From Sutcliffiella horikoshii (GTDB lineage Bacteria; Bacillota; Bacilli; Bacillales; Bacillaceae_I): 64,000 bases of DNA. Location: contig NZ_CP082918.1 in the NCBI RefSeq assembly GCF_019931755.1, forward strand, positions 3,762,001 through 3,826,000, in the 5' to 3' direction. Made by a program: the position numbers and the translations under genes. Positions 17,770 through 27,542 of the stretch are shown one piece after another (the first letter of the stretch is position 1; each line of letters begins with the position of its first letter). The notes beneath the pieces were generated by a model, which did no database searches, was not told where the DNA came from, and worked only from the letters and a program-made list of their open reading frames with translations.

Positions 17770-18445
17770 AACCGTAGTCCCCCTCTGCTTGGTCACGCGC
17801 TATCTTCCCATTTTCAATTGCAATTACACGCTTCTTAATGGTGTTTACAATCTCACGGTTGTGCGTGGCCATTACTATCGTCGTACCTTTTTCGTTGATT
17901 TCTTCAAATATGTTCATGATTTCCCATGAGGTGTCAGGATCAAGGTTACCTGTCGGCTCATCGGCAATCATTACTTTTGGTTTATTCACTATCGAGCGCG
18001 CGATGGAAATACGTTGCTGCTCTCCACCTGAAAGTTCGTTTGGAAGATGACGTGCCTTATGCTTTAGCTTGACAAGATCAAGTACTTCCATAACACGTTT
18101 TTTGATATTTTTCGGACTTTCTTCTATTACTTCTAAGGCAAATGCTACATTTTCATAAACTGTCAACTGAGGTAAAAGCTTGAAATCCTGAAATACTACT
18201 CCGATGTTTCTGCGAAGTAAGGGAACCTTGCTTTCCTTCAGCTTTGAAAGATTTACTCCGTCTATTACAATATTTCCGCTTGTGGGCTTTTCTTCCCTGT
18301 ACATCATTTTGATGAACGTGGATTTACCAGCACCACTTGGACCTACTACATAGACAAATTCGCCTGCTTTAATTCTTATATTAATACCATCTACAGCTTG
18401 TACGCCGTTTGGATATTTTTTATAGACGTCTTGCATTTCAATCAT
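17759..18445 (-). CDS. ftsE: FtsE, ATPase subunit of the FtsEX complex
   Basis: A 228-residue ABC ATPase partner of FtsX, acting at the inner membrane face to drive wall hydrolase activation. It has Walker A GPSGAGKST, Q-loop VFQDFKLLPQ, signature LSGGEQQRI, Walker B VMIADEPTGNLD and a switch His in ATHNREIV. It is first in the ftsE-ftsX-M23 hydrolase set. The 386-bp gap upstream (18446-18831) holds a TATAAT-like -10 (18610-18615, minus strand) with no strong -35, plus the terminator of the next gene. Confidence 0.97.
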   Translation of the reverse strand: MIEMQDVYKKYPNGVQAVDGINIRIKAGEFVYVVGPSGAGKSTFIKMMYREEKPTSGNIVIDGVNLSKLKESKVPLLRRNIGVVFQDFKLLPQLTVYENVAFALEVIEESPKNIKKRVMEVLDLVKLKHKARHLPNELSGGEQQRISIARSIVNKPKVMIADEPTGNLDPDTSWEIMNIFEEINEKGTTIVMATHNREIVNTIKKRVIAIENGKIARDQAEGDYGYEA

Positions 18446-18761
18446 TTAATCACCTATTTGGGTCAAAGATTTGAATCATTGCATTCCTTCTCACTACAAA
18501 AAAAGAGATAGAAATATTCATTAAGCAATTGCGGAAGGTCGATAAGACTAGTACATGAAATTTGCAATATGTATATTTATCTAAAATTTCCGCATAAATT
18601 CACTTTATTATTATATCATCTATTTCGACAAAATAAGAGTTTTTATTATTACAGTTTCTTTTCAAATCCAAGTCATCGTTGGTAACAAAGGGATTTTTTT
18701 CCTAAAAGTAGAAAGATGTCGAATGTAATTTGTCGTTTTTTATGGAGAAAGAGAAAAAAAC

Positions 18762-18799
18762 ACCTTCGGGGGTCAGACCCCCGAAGGTGTTTTTGATGT
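18762..18799. terminator. Strong terminator of the Vpr-like protease gene
   Basis: AAACACCTTCGGGGGT and ACCCCCGAAGGTGTTT are perfect inverted repeats around a 4-nt loop, with T/A runs on both sides. Confidence 0.9.
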
Positions 18800-18831
18800 T
18801 TTGTAGAATACTATAAGGTTATCAATAAATG

Positions 18832-21243
18832 TTATTGAATGGTTAGTGGATCAGCTGCTAGAATGGCTCGTGAGCTATTTCCTTTTTTGGCGTATACTGC
18901 TACACGGTAAGTACCTGCTGGAAGTTCTGTTCCATCAATTAACTTTCCATCCCAGTCATGGTAGTTGTACCCCTTACCAAGGTCAGAAGCAGTTAAAGCA
19001 GTTCCAATCTCTACACTCATATCTGCTGAAAATACCCAAACTTCCAATTCTTCCGCTCCACCAGGAAGGTAAGAGTAGAATTCAAATTTGTTATCTCCCA
19101 TTGGAGTAAATCCAAAGTGAGTAACACGAGGGTAGTCCGGCTCGCCTATAAATAGAATAGTAGGAACTTGGATTTCCGTGTCTCCTTCTGTTACCACTAA
19201 GTGGCCTTCATAGTAACCAGGCTCAAGCTTAGAAGCATCTACTTGTACGTTCACATTTACCTTTTGTGTTTTTCCAGGGTTTACTTTCAAGTTCTTGCTT
19301 GTCGTTACCTTCACATGTTTTCCTACTTCATTTTTGAAAGAGAATTCCATGTTGTATTTTTTTGTTTTGTTTGAAAGGTTTTGAATCTCGAATTTTTGTT
19401 TTTCTACTTGCTTGCCTTTCTTCTTATCAAATACACCGAAAGAGTAGCTGCCAGGGTTCACAAGTGTTTCTGCTTGTAATGCATCAACCACACGTATGCT
19501 TCCCGCCCCTTGAGAGTTATGGGCATATTCTTTATCAGTTACCGGATCAATCAATTTTTCTGCCGTGTTCATAAGTGCAGATTTCACTTCGTACACGCCC
19601 CACTCAGGGTTCGCTTGTAGGATTACCGCTGCTGCTCCTGCTACGTGCGGAGATGCCATGCTTGTACCCTGTTTTGCACCGTAACCGTGTGGATTAGCAG
19701 GGTCAAAAGTAGGTACTGTACTCACAATGTTTACACCAGGTGCAGAAACGTCTGGCTTGATCATCCAAGTGTCTACTACTGGACCTCGGGAAGAGAATCC
19801 TGCCATAGTTTCGCCGACTCTTTCTGAAAATGCAATATCAAAGCTTACTGTTACATCATCTACTTTTGCTAATAATGCCTGTCCATCTGCTTGATTCAAC
19901 ATAATAGTCGGTACAGCCATACCAGGAATTAATGGCATGTCTCCAGCTACGTTATTATAAAGAACCGCTCCAACAGCTCCTGCTTTCTTAGCTTCCGTTG
20001 CTTTATCAACAAATGCGATACCAGCTCCGCGGCTGATTAAAGCAACTTTCCCTGTTAAATCTTTTCCAGCGAAATCAGCAGGTGCCCCAAATCCAACATC
20101 TACTAATTCAAAGTCTTGATCATTCAGTTCAAGTAATGCTTCCTCAGATGGGAATCCTTGTACCGCAGAAGATTCATAAGATACACCGTCAGAAGTTGTT
20201 GTTGTTGCTGTAAATACGTTGTAAGGAAGCTGAGTAGCTCCTACAGAAATTGCTTCACGGGAAGTTCCCGGAGAACCAACTGTCCAGTTGTTTGGACCAG
20301 CGTTACCATTTGAAGTTACTGCTACTACTCCTTCAGCCATCGCTTGATCAAGAGCAATGGAAGTTGCCCAGTCAGGAGCGTTTAGTGAGTTTCCTAAAGA
20401 TAAGTTCATTACATCAGCACCATCAAGAACTGCGCGCTCAATAGCTGCTACTACGTTTTCAGTGGACCCGCTTCCGCCAGGACCAAGAACACGGTATGCA
20501 AGTAATGTAGCGTCTGGAGCTACACCTTTAATTTGACCATTTGCTGCCACTGTTCCAGCAACATGGGAACCATGTGTTGTAGCCGCTCCACGAGGGTCAC
20601 CTGTAGGCGTTTCTTGTGGATCTGCATCGTTATCAACAAAATCCCATCCTAAGTACTCACCGAAGTTTGGTGCCAAATCAGGATGTGTGTAATCTACACC
20701 AGTATCAATGACTGCTACTGTTACACCTTCACCTGTAAATCCAAGGTCCCAAGCTTCGTTAGAACCGATGAATGGCGCGGAATCAACCATTGCCGGGCTG
20801 AATTCCTCTTCGGAAACAACCTCAGTAGTTGTGTATTCCACGTTCGGATATACCGCTTTTACACCAGGAGTCGCTAATAGACTAGGAATCTCGTTTGCTG
20901 GAATCTCAAGGGAGAAACCGGAGAATACATGGTCATACTCACGCTCTACTTTGTTTTTGGAAGTACGTGCTGCCACTTCCTTCTTTACTTTATCACGAGC
21001 ACTTTTCAGATTCTGCTTAGACTGCTTTTTCCCTTTGTGCTTTGCTTCAACGATTGATTCTTCCTTTAATTCGACAATAACTTTAACTGCTTTCGAGGAT
21101 GATAAATCAAAATCTCCTTGTAAAGTTGCTAACTCAAGGTTTTCATTCCCTGTGTTAGCAGAAACGCCATTTGTAGTAAAAGTACTGAAAACAAGTACCA
21201 GTACTAGCAAAGGCATGAATGCTGCGACTAATTTCTGCTTCAA
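18832..21243 (-). CDS. Vpr-like extracellular S8 serine protease
   Basis: An 803-residue secreted subtilase. In order it has a signal peptide (~1-29), an I9-type propeptide (~50-140), an S8 catalytic domain with Asp in AVIDTGVDYTHPDL, His in THGSHVAGT and Ser in GTSMASPHVAG, a PA domain inserted in the catalytic domain (~380-470), an Fn3-like domain (~590-700), and a C-terminal domain with an SxDWDG-like FlgD-type ending (YNYHDWDGKLIDGTELPAGT). The order matches B. subtilis Vpr. It is monocistronic, sitting between ftsE and cccB where B. subtilis has no such gene. Confidence 0.9.
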   Translation of the reverse strand: MKQKLVAAFMPLLVLVLVFSTFTTNGVSANTGNENLELATLQGDFDLSSSKAVKVIVELKEESIVEAKHKGKKQSKQNLKSARDKVKKEVAARTSKNKVEREYDHVFSGFSLEIPANEIPSLLATPGVKAVYPNVEYTTTEVVSEEEFSPAMVDSAPFIGSNEAWDLGFTGEGVTVAVIDTGVDYTHPDLAPNFGEYLGWDFVDNDADPQETPTGDPRGAATTHGSHVAGTVAANGQIKGVAPDATLLAYRVLGPGGSGSTENVVAAIERAVLDGADVMNLSLGNSLNAPDWATSIALDQAMAEGVVAVTSNGNAGPNNWTVGSPGTSREAISVGATQLPYNVFTATTTTSDGVSYESSAVQGFPSEEALLELNDQDFELVDVGFGAPADFAGKDLTGKVALISRGAGIAFVDKATEAKKAGAVGAVLYNNVAGDMPLIPGMAVPTIMLNQADGQALLAKVDDVTVSFDIAFSERVGETMAGFSSRGPVVDTWMIKPDVSAPGVNIVSTVPTFDPANPHGYGAKQGTSMASPHVAGAAAVILQANPEWGVYEVKSALMNTAEKLIDPVTDKEYAHNSQGAGSIRVVDALQAETLVNPGSYSFGVFDKKKGKQVEKQKFEIQNLSNKTKKYNMEFSFKNEVGKHVKVTTSKNLKVNPGKTQKVNVNVQVDASKLEPGYYEGHLVVTEGDTEIQVPTILFIGEPDYPRVTHFGFTPMGDNKFEFYSYLPGGAEELEVWVFSADMSVEIGTALTASDLGKGYNYHDWDGKLIDGTELPAGTYRVAVYAKKGNSSRAILAADPLTIQ

Positions 21244-21506
21244 ATCATCCCACTCCCCTTTTATTGTATCTTACGTCTTATGTAAAAAATTCTAGACAAA
21301 TACTTAAGTACCAATTACTTACGTTTGTCCAAAATCTTTACAAACCAAATTATATTTCAAAAATTTAAATTTTCAATATCCTTTAACGTATTAAACGAAC
21401 AATTCCGACAATTCAGTTATAAAGAACCGACAAAATCCCACAAATACCCAACAAAAACACGCTGAATAGACTACTTTACACTCCAGAAAAATAGGTAATT
21501 AAGAAC

Positions 21507-21540
21507 ATAAAAAAGAACCCTCCATTATTTAGGAGAGTTC
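21507..21540 (-). terminator. cccB terminator
   Basis: GAACTCTCC and GGAGGGTTC (minus strand) form a stem around TAAATAAT, followed by T6. The rest of the 21244-21514 gap is AT-rich with no other feature seen. Confidence 0.85.
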
Positions 21541-21549
21541 CGTTTGTTT

Positions 21550-21882
21550 TTATTTATGCTGTGCCAACCATTCAGCTAATACCGTTGCATCTTCTTCTGG
21601 CACAAGACCGGCCGGCATGTTTCCTTGACCGTTGTTGATGATGCTTTCAATTTCTTCTTGACTGTATTTGCTTCCTACTTTTTGTAGGTTTGGACCACTT
21701 GCGCCCTCCATGTTGTTACCATGACAGCCAATACAGCTTTGATACAATTGCTGCGCTTCTTCATTTTCCACCATAGTGAATTCGCCACCGCCGGATGTTT
21801 CCTGCTCTTCGTCACCGCCGCCACATGCTGCAAGCGTTAATAAAGAAGATCCGAGAACAAAAGCCATAAAATACTTTTTCAT
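21550..21882 (-). CDS. cccB: CccB, cytochrome c-551 lipoprotein
   Basis: A small membrane-anchored c-type cytochrome that carries electrons to terminal oxidases. The 110-residue precursor has a lipobox (LTLAAC, Cys near residue 20), a flexible G/E-rich linker, one haem-binding motif CIGCH and a Met ligand candidate in NMPAGLVP. The start at 21882 follows GGGGGA; an upstream ATG lacks support. Position before yvjA and prfB matches B. subtilis. Confidence 0.95.
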   Translation of the reverse strand: MKKYFMAFVLGSSLLTLAACGGGDEEQETSGGGEFTMVENEEAQQLYQSCIGCHGNNMEGASGPNLQKVGSKYSQEEIESIINNGQGNMPAGLVPEEDATVLAEWLAQHK

Positions 21883-21942
21883 AGGTAGGTCCCCCAATTT
21901 TGAGATGTAATAATTACCAAGATTGTTTTTATTATATCCTAT

Positions 21943-22812
21943 TTACTCTCTTTTAAAACCCTCACCTAACACTTCAGATGCGTTAGTTACGACCACAAAT
22001 GCAGAAGGGTCAATGGTCCGGACTACTTGTTTCAATTTTGTGAATTCCGTCTGATCGACCACACACATCAGAACAGGCAATTCATTTTCCGTGTAGCCCC
22101 CGTAAGCAGCAAGCTTCGTTACTCCACGGTCGATTTTTGTAAGGATGGCACCCTTGACTTCCTCTTCCTTCTTGGTAATGATGATGGCCATCTTGGAATA
22201 CCCTAGGCCCACTTGTACGAAGTCAATGGTTTTGGAGGTGACGAATAGCCCAATGAGGGCGTACATTCCAAGCTCCAAATCAAATACTACTGCGGCCGAG
22301 ATAACAATTAGCCCGTCAATCATCGCGACACATGCCCCAAGCGTCAGCCCCGTATATTTATGGATGATTTGTGCAGCAAGGTCTGTTCCACCTGTTGAGG
22401 CGCGACCACGGAAAACCAGCCCGAGGCCAAGTCCGACACCAATTCCTCCAAACAATGATCCAAGCAACGGATCCTGTGTTGCCGGAGTAACATTACTCGT
22501 CCAAAGCACAATTAAAGGCAGTGTAATCGTGCCGACTAATGTCTTTAAACCGAACTGCTTTCCAAGTAGAATCACCCCTGCTAAAAAGAGCGGAATGTTA
22601 AAGCATAATTGCACGATACCTGGCTCCCAGTCCAAGAGCGCTTTCAGTATGGTACTGATTCCACTTACCCCACCGGAAGCAACCTGGTTCGGCAGTAAGA
22701 ACAGGTTAAACGCCAGTGCCACAATCGCAGACCCCAACACCACATATGTATATTCTTTCACCCGTTGATACACGGGATTCACTTGATACCCATTTCTATT
22801 TTTACGACTCAA
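21943..22812 (-). CDS. yvjA: YvjA, YitT-family membrane protein
   Basis: A 289-residue protein with five or six transmembrane segments (YitT/DUF161 domain, including NQVASGGVSGISTI and RGRASTGGTDLAAQII) followed by a C-terminal DUF2179 cytoplasmic domain (~200-289). The family's substrate is unknown. The TTG at 22812 was chosen because GGGGGG precedes it by 7 nt; the frame is open 33 nt further but without a site. It lies between cccB and prfB as in B. subtilis. Confidence 0.88.
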   Translation of the reverse strand: MSRKNRNGYQVNPVYQRVKEYTYVVLGSAIVALAFNLFLLPNQVASGGVSGISTILKALLDWEPGIVQLCFNIPLFLAGVILLGKQFGLKTLVGTITLPLIVLWTSNVTPATQDPLLGSLFGGIGVGLGLGLVFRGRASTGGTDLAAQIIHKYTGLTLGACVAMIDGLIVISAAVVFDLELGMYALIGLFVTSKTIDFVQVGLGYSKMAIIITKKEEEVKGAILTKIDRGVTKLAAYGGYTENELPVLMCVVDQTEFTKLKQVVRTIDPSAFVVVTNASEVLGEGFKRE

Positions 22813-22939
22813 ATTTAAGCCCCCCAGAATCTTTCTAAAATACACACAACGAGCAAGAGTATAGCATGCGATTATAAGGGTGTAAATGGCATTGGTATAA
22901 CGTGGTAAAGCGTTAATGGAAGTCTATATAAACTACGAC

Positions 22940-23062
22940 CGTTCCTTTCCGCTACAGTCACTCGCTTTCCACGGGACGATGCTTGAGCCTCCTCACTTCG
23001 TTGCGGGGTCTCAACCTACCGTTACCTCCCGTAGGAGTCGAGTGACTTTCGCTCCAATCCAC
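22940..23062. repeat. ~130-bp structured intergenic element, copy C
   Basis: Same element as copies A, B and D, with conserved GCTTTCC, TTGAGCCTCCTC and GGGGTCTCAA blocks. Its variable stem is TCACTC/GAGTGA and an adjacent ACGGGA/TCCCGT arm is also paired. It lies between yvjA and prfB. Confidence 0.88.
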
Positions 23063-23142
23063 TCATTTGTCTGTAGAAAGACTACTTTTTTTAGATTGTC
23101 CTTCAATTATCACAGTATACTTCCCCTAATTGAATGCAAAAA

Positions 23143-23171
23143 CACCCCCAGCCGACAAAGGGCCAGAGGTG
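23143..23171 (-). terminator. prfB terminator
   Basis: CACCTCTGGCC and GGCTGGGGGTG (minus strand) form a stem with a 7-nt loop, followed by T5. Confidence 0.85.
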
Positions 23172-23184
23172 CTACCATTATCTC

Positions 23185-24283
23185 TTAAAGTTTCGATCTT
23201 AAATAAGCATCAATAAACGGATCCAAATCGCCGTCCATAACTGCTTGTGTATTGCCGACCTCCGTGTTTGTACGGTGGTCTTTTACCATGGAGTAAGGAT
23301 GGAACACATAGGAACGGATCTGGGAACCCCAGCCGATTTCCTTCTGCTCGCCGCGGATCTCATCCAGTTCCGCCTGCTGCTCATCCAGCTTCTTTTGATA
23401 AAGCTTAGCTTGCAACATTTTCATCGCGCGCTCACGGTTTTTAATCTGGGAACGCTCTGTTTGACATGTTACAACCACATTGGTCGGGATATGCGTTATA
23501 CGAACCGCGGAATCGGTCGTATTGATATGCTGTCCACCCGCTCCACTTGCACGGTACGTATCAATTTTCAGATCCTCCGTACGAATATCGATCTCAATGT
23601 TATCGTCAAACTCCGGCATAACCTCACAAGAAACAAAGCTTGTGTGACGGCGGCCAGATGAATCGAACGGAGATATACGCACAAGACGGTGTACCCCTTT
23701 TTCCGCCTTCAAATAACCATAAGCATTGTGACCTTTAATCAATAATGTCACACTCTTGATTCCCGCTTCGTCTCCTGGCAGATAATCAAGCGTCTCCACT
23801 TTAAAGCCTTTACGTTCAGCCCAACGAGTGTACATACGCAACAGCAAGGAACCCCAATCCTGTGACTCCGTACCGCCAGCACCAGGATGCAGCTCAAGAA
23901 TCGCATTGTTCTTGTCATGCTCACCGCTCAACAATAATTGAAGTTCAAACTTGTTGAAATCCTCTGCTACTGTTTTCACTTCACTGCCTAGCTCTGCTTG
24001 CAGCTCCGCATCTGGCTCTTCTTTTACCAATTCATATGTCAGCTGCAGGTTTTCATAGTTCTCACTCAACTCATGAAACTGTCCTACAGGCTCTTTCAAA
24101 GCGTTCGCTTCGTTGATGACGACCTGCGCTGCATTCTGGTTGTTCCAGAATTCCGGGTTGGACATCTCATTATCAAGCTCGGCAATACGACGTTCTTTGG
24201 CCTCTAAGTCAAAGAGACCCCCTAAACTCGACTAATCGCTTAGCCATCTTTTCTAACTCGTGACGAATTTCTACTAATTCCAT
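23185..24283 (-). CDS. prfB: Peptide chain release factor 2, programmed +1 frameshift
   Basis: Recognises UGA and UAA stop codons and triggers peptide release. Translation starts at 24283 ([20 protein letters not shown]) and reads 24 codons to CTT, where an in-frame TGA (24211-24209) must be bypassed by a +1 shift to continue with GAC TTA GAG (D-L-E). The shifted frame gives a 365-residue RF2 with the GGQ loop [18 protein letters not shown] and an SPF-type codon-recognition motif ([15 protein letters not shown]). This is the classic autoregulation: low RF2 allows frameshifting, high RF2 terminates at UGA. Confidence 0.97.
24208..24223 (-). promoter_or_regulatory. prfB +1 frameshift signal
   Basis: AGGGGG TCT CTT TGA C: an internal Shine-Dalgarno-like AGGGGG sits three bases before the slippery CTT followed by UGA-C. 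This is the standard arrangement for RF2 frameshifting. Confidence 0.97.
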
Positions 24284-24451
24284 TTATTTCACCTCATAAA
24301 ATTTTCACTAACACGGATTTAACCCTCATTAAACGAACAGGGCAACTAATAGTCTATATTATCGTATTTCACAAAAATAAAAAAGTACCTGAGTGATTGT
24401 GCTCAAAAGAAGGAGCCAGAATAACAGGGTAACGCGATTATTTCCTTTGCT

Positions 24452-24710
24452 AAAATAGCTATTTCAAAAGTTAATCCGAAACGCGACCGCTGGACCCATT
24501 CGAAGGGCTCATTTTCTATTTTCGGTTATTCAAACGTTGGTTTAAAAAGAACTATATTAAAGTAGTAAAAACACCGAAAAACCGCCTTTTTTCACCTTAT
24601 CCTACAATAGCTATTTCAAAAGTTAATCCCAATCAGAACGGCTGTATCTATTGGGATCCCTGTATTTCTGTTTCCGCTTATTCAAACGTTGGTTTAAAAA
24701 GAACTATTTC
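24452..24710. repeat. Pair of ~105-bp direct elements upstream of prfB
   Basis: Copy 1 (24452-24555) and copy 2 (24604-24710) share both ends: ATAGCTATTTCAAAAGTTAA and a right end with TTATTCAAACGTTGG then TTTAAAAAGAACTAT. Their central ~45 bp differ but each centre contains its own inverted repeat (CCGAAA/TTTTCGG; CCCAAT/ATTGGG). The element ends are themselves partly inverted. They lie in the ~500-bp gap between secA and prfB, which otherwise holds only the secA terminator. Confidence 0.85.
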
Positions 24711-24740
24711 AGAAAATATATACATCCTCTATTTACATGG

Positions 24741-24766
24741 AAAAAGTGAGGCCGATTAAGCCCCAC
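24741..24766 (-). terminator. secA terminator
   Basis: AGTGGGGC and GCCTCACT (minus strand) form a stem around TTAATCG, followed by T4. Confidence 0.75.
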
Positions 24767-24783
24767 TCTCCCCAAAACCACCA

Positions 24784-27297
24784 TTAGTTTTTTCCGCAGC
24801 AGTTTTTATATTTCTTTCCGCTTCCGCAGATGCAAGCATCATTACGGCCAACGTCCATTACTTTTTTTACTGGTTTTTTCTTTGGAGGCTCTCCGCCGCT
24901 CTCTTTAGGAACAACCGCTTGGCCTTTTGCCACTTCTTCACGTTGCAGGTTGTTGCGGATTTGTGCCTTCATGACATACTTCGCTACATCTTCTTCGATA
25001 GAAGCAATCATCGTTTCAAACATCGCAAAACCTTCGAATTGATACTCACGAAGCGGATCAATCTGACCGTATGCACGCAAGTGAATACCTTGACGCAACT
25101 GATCCATAGCATCGATATGATCCATCCACTTGCTGTCCACCGCACGAAGAACGATAACTTTCTCGAACTCACGCATTTGTTCCGGTGTAAGCTCCTGTTC
25201 CTTTTCATCATAGCGAGCTTTTACTTTCACGACGATAAGCTCGGACATTTCTTCCGGCTCTTTACCGCGAAGGTCGTTAAGTGTAACTGCGCCTTCCTCT
25301 AAAAGGTTCGCATCTACATAATCAATAATTCCTTGCAGGTTCCAATCTTCCGGAACTTCCTCATTTGGAGTATAAAGGCCTACTTGACGCTCAATTGTGG
25401 AAACAAGCATTCTTTCCACCACTTCACGCAAGTTTTCGGAATCCAACACTTCAAAACGCTGCTTGTAAATGACTTCACGCTGTTGACGAAGAACATCGTC
25501 ATATTGCAATAGCTGTTTACGTGCATCAAAGTTGTTACCCTCCACACGTTTCTGCGCTGATTCCACCGCACGGGAAACCATTTTACTTTGGATTGGCTGC
25601 GTATCATCCATACCCAAACGCTCCATCATTGTTTTCATATTGTCAGAGCCAAAGCGGCGCATCAGTTCATCTTCCATGGAAAGATAGAATTGCGTCACAC
25701 CTGGGTCTCCTTGACGTCCGGAACGACCACGAAGCTGGTTATCAATACGACGGGACTCATGACGCTCTGTACCGATTACAGCAAGACCGCCCACCTCTAT
25801 CACGCCTTCTCCAAGCTTGATGTCTGTACCACGACCGGCCATGTTCGTTGCGATCGTTACAGAACCCTTTTGACCAGCTCCAAGGATAATATCCGCTTCA
25901 CGAGCATGGTTTTTCGCATTCAACACGTCATGCTTAATGCCGCGTTTTGTAAGAAGTTTAGAGATAACCTCAGACGTCTCGATTGCGACCGTACCAACAA
26001 GCACAGGTTGTCCAATTTTGTTACGTTCTGCGATATCATCCGCCACCGCATTGAATTTGCCTTCAATCGTTTTGAAAATAAGATCTGCACGGTCATCACG
26101 CACGATATCTTTGTTTGTCGGGATGGCAATAACGCTCATATTATAAATGTTACGGAACTCCTCTTCCTCTGTTTTCGCTGTACCAGTCATCCCGGCAAGC
26201 TTTTCGTACATACGGAAGTAGTTCTGGAACGTGATCGTTGCAAGAGTCATGCTCTCATTTTGGATATCCAAGCCTTCTTTTGCCTCGATTGCTTGGTGAA
26301 GTCCGTCAGAATAGCGGCGGCCTTTCATCAAACGACCTGTAAATTGGTCAACGATGACTACCTCGCCTTCCTGCACGACATAATCTACATCATGATGCAT
26401 TGTTACATGAGCTTTCAATGCCTGGTTGATATGATGATTCAACGTAACATTACCCACATCAAACAGATTCTCGATGCCAAATGCTTTCTCCGACTTCGTA
26501 ATTCCGTCTTCTGTCAACTGCACACCTTTTGTTTTCACATCATATGTGTAATCAACATCTTTCACCAATGTACGTGCAAATGCGTTTGCTTGGATATACA
26601 ATGCTGCAGACTTCTGGGCGCTACCAGAAATAATCAATGGCGTTCGCGCTTCATCGATTAAAATGGAGTCAACTTCATCGATGACGGCATAATGAAGCGG
26701 ACGCTGTACCATCTGCTCTTTGTACAACACCATGTTGTCACGCAGATAATCAAATCCGAACTCATTGTTTGTACCATAGGTGATATCCGCTTTATACGCT
26801 TCAATTTTCTCATCACGGGACAGTCCGTTCAGGTTCAATCCGACAGTAAGGCCAAGGAACTCATAAAGCTGACCCATTTCTGTTGCGTCACGGCTTGCCA
26901 AGTATTCATTGACCGTTACAACATGGACGCCTTTTCCAGTGATCGCGTTCAGGTAAACAGGCATCGTTGCCGTTAACGTTTTACCTTCCCCCGTTTTCAT
27001 CTCGGAAATGTTTCCTTCATGTAAGGATACGCCCCCCATGAGCTGTACTTTATAAGGATAAAGTCCGAGTACACGCTTAGACGCCTCGCGAACGATCGCA
27101 AAAGCCTCAACCATCATGTCCTCAAGCTTCTCACCTTTTTGATAACGCCCTTGGAATTCAGCCGTTTTCTCTTTTAGCTGCTCATCCGTAAGCCTTGCCA
27201 CATCAGCACTAAGGGAATCTATCTGATCCGCCATTTTTTCCAGACGTTTCAATTGACGCTTATTCATATCAAACACTTTATTTAATAAACCAAGCAT
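24784..27297 (-). CDS. secA: SecA, preprotein translocase ATPase
   Basis: The motor ATPase that pushes unfolded preproteins through SecYEG. The 837-residue protein has the usual length and begins [20 protein letters not shown]. It has Walker [13 protein letters not shown], the DEAD-type [17 protein letters not shown], helicase motif VI in [11 protein letters not shown], and a C-terminal zinc- and SecB-type tail with [13 protein letters not shown]. It is monocistronic here. Confidence 0.98.
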   Translation of the reverse strand: MLGLLNKVFDMNKRQLKRLEKMADQIDSLSADVARLTDEQLKEKTAEFQGRYQKGEKLEDMMVEAFAIVREASKRVLGLYPYKVQLMGGVSLHEGNISEMKTGEGKTLTATMPVYLNAITGKGVHVVTVNEYLASRDATEMGQLYEFLGLTVGLNLNGLSRDEKIEAYKADITYGTNNEFGFDYLRDNMVLYKEQMVQRPLHYAVIDEVDSILIDEARTPLIISGSAQKSAALYIQANAFARTLVKDVDYTYDVKTKGVQLTEDGITKSEKAFGIENLFDVGNVTLNHHINQALKAHVTMHHDVDYVVQEGEVVIVDQFTGRLMKGRRYSDGLHQAIEAKEGLDIQNESMTLATITFQNYFRMYEKLAGMTGTAKTEEEEFRNIYNMSVIAIPTNKDIVRDDRADLIFKTIEGKFNAVADDIAERNKIGQPVLVGTVAIETSEVISKLLTKRGIKHDVLNAKNHAREADIILGAGQKGSVTIATNMAGRGTDIKLGEGVIEVGGLAVIGTERHESRRIDNQLRGRSGRQGDPGVTQFYLSMEDELMRRFGSDNMKTMMERLGMDDTQPIQSKMVSRAVESAQKRVEGNNFDARKQLLQYDDVLRQQREVIYKQRFEVLDSENLREVVERMLVSTIERQVGLYTPNEEVPEDWNLQGIIDYVDANLLEEGAVTLNDLRGKEPEEMSELIVVKVKARYDEKEQELTPEQMREFEKVIVLRAVDSKWMDHIDAMDQLRQGIHLRAYGQIDPLREYQFEGFAMFETMIASIEEDVAKYVMKAQIRNNLQREEVAKGQAVVPKESGGEPPKKKPVKKVMDVGRNDACICGSGKKYKNCCGKN

Positions 27298-27470
27298 ACA
27301 AACGCTCCTCTGTAACTATAGTCTTATAGCCTAAATAATATATAAATTTTAACACTTATTGGGGGTGGGTACAACTTATTACCGGATTTACGACAACGTT
27401 TTCCATTTCTCGAAATTTGTCAAGAAGATTTCTGTCGAAACAACAAATATATTTTTCGCAATTGGCTATT

Positions 27471-27497
27471 CCATTTTTAGTAAAATGGCCCTATAAT
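27471..27497 (+). promoter_or_regulatory. Promoter with internal palindrome, LRR/CWB2 gene
   Basis: CCATTTT-TAGT-AAAATGG (27471-27488) is a perfect inverted repeat just before a TATAAT -10 (27492-27497); a TTCCAT -35 would lie 17 nt upstream. The palindrome fills the spacer, a typical place for a repressor operator. The binding protein is unknown. Confidence 0.5.
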
Positions 27498-27542
27498 CAT
27501 TCTGTCACAACAAAATTTTTGACAAAATCGGAGGAACAAAGC

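Noticed and set aside
24208..24283. Sequencing error or pseudogene at the prfB start
   Set aside because: The AGGGGG-TCT-CTT-TGA-C signal is the known programmed frameshift site, and both frames are conserved.
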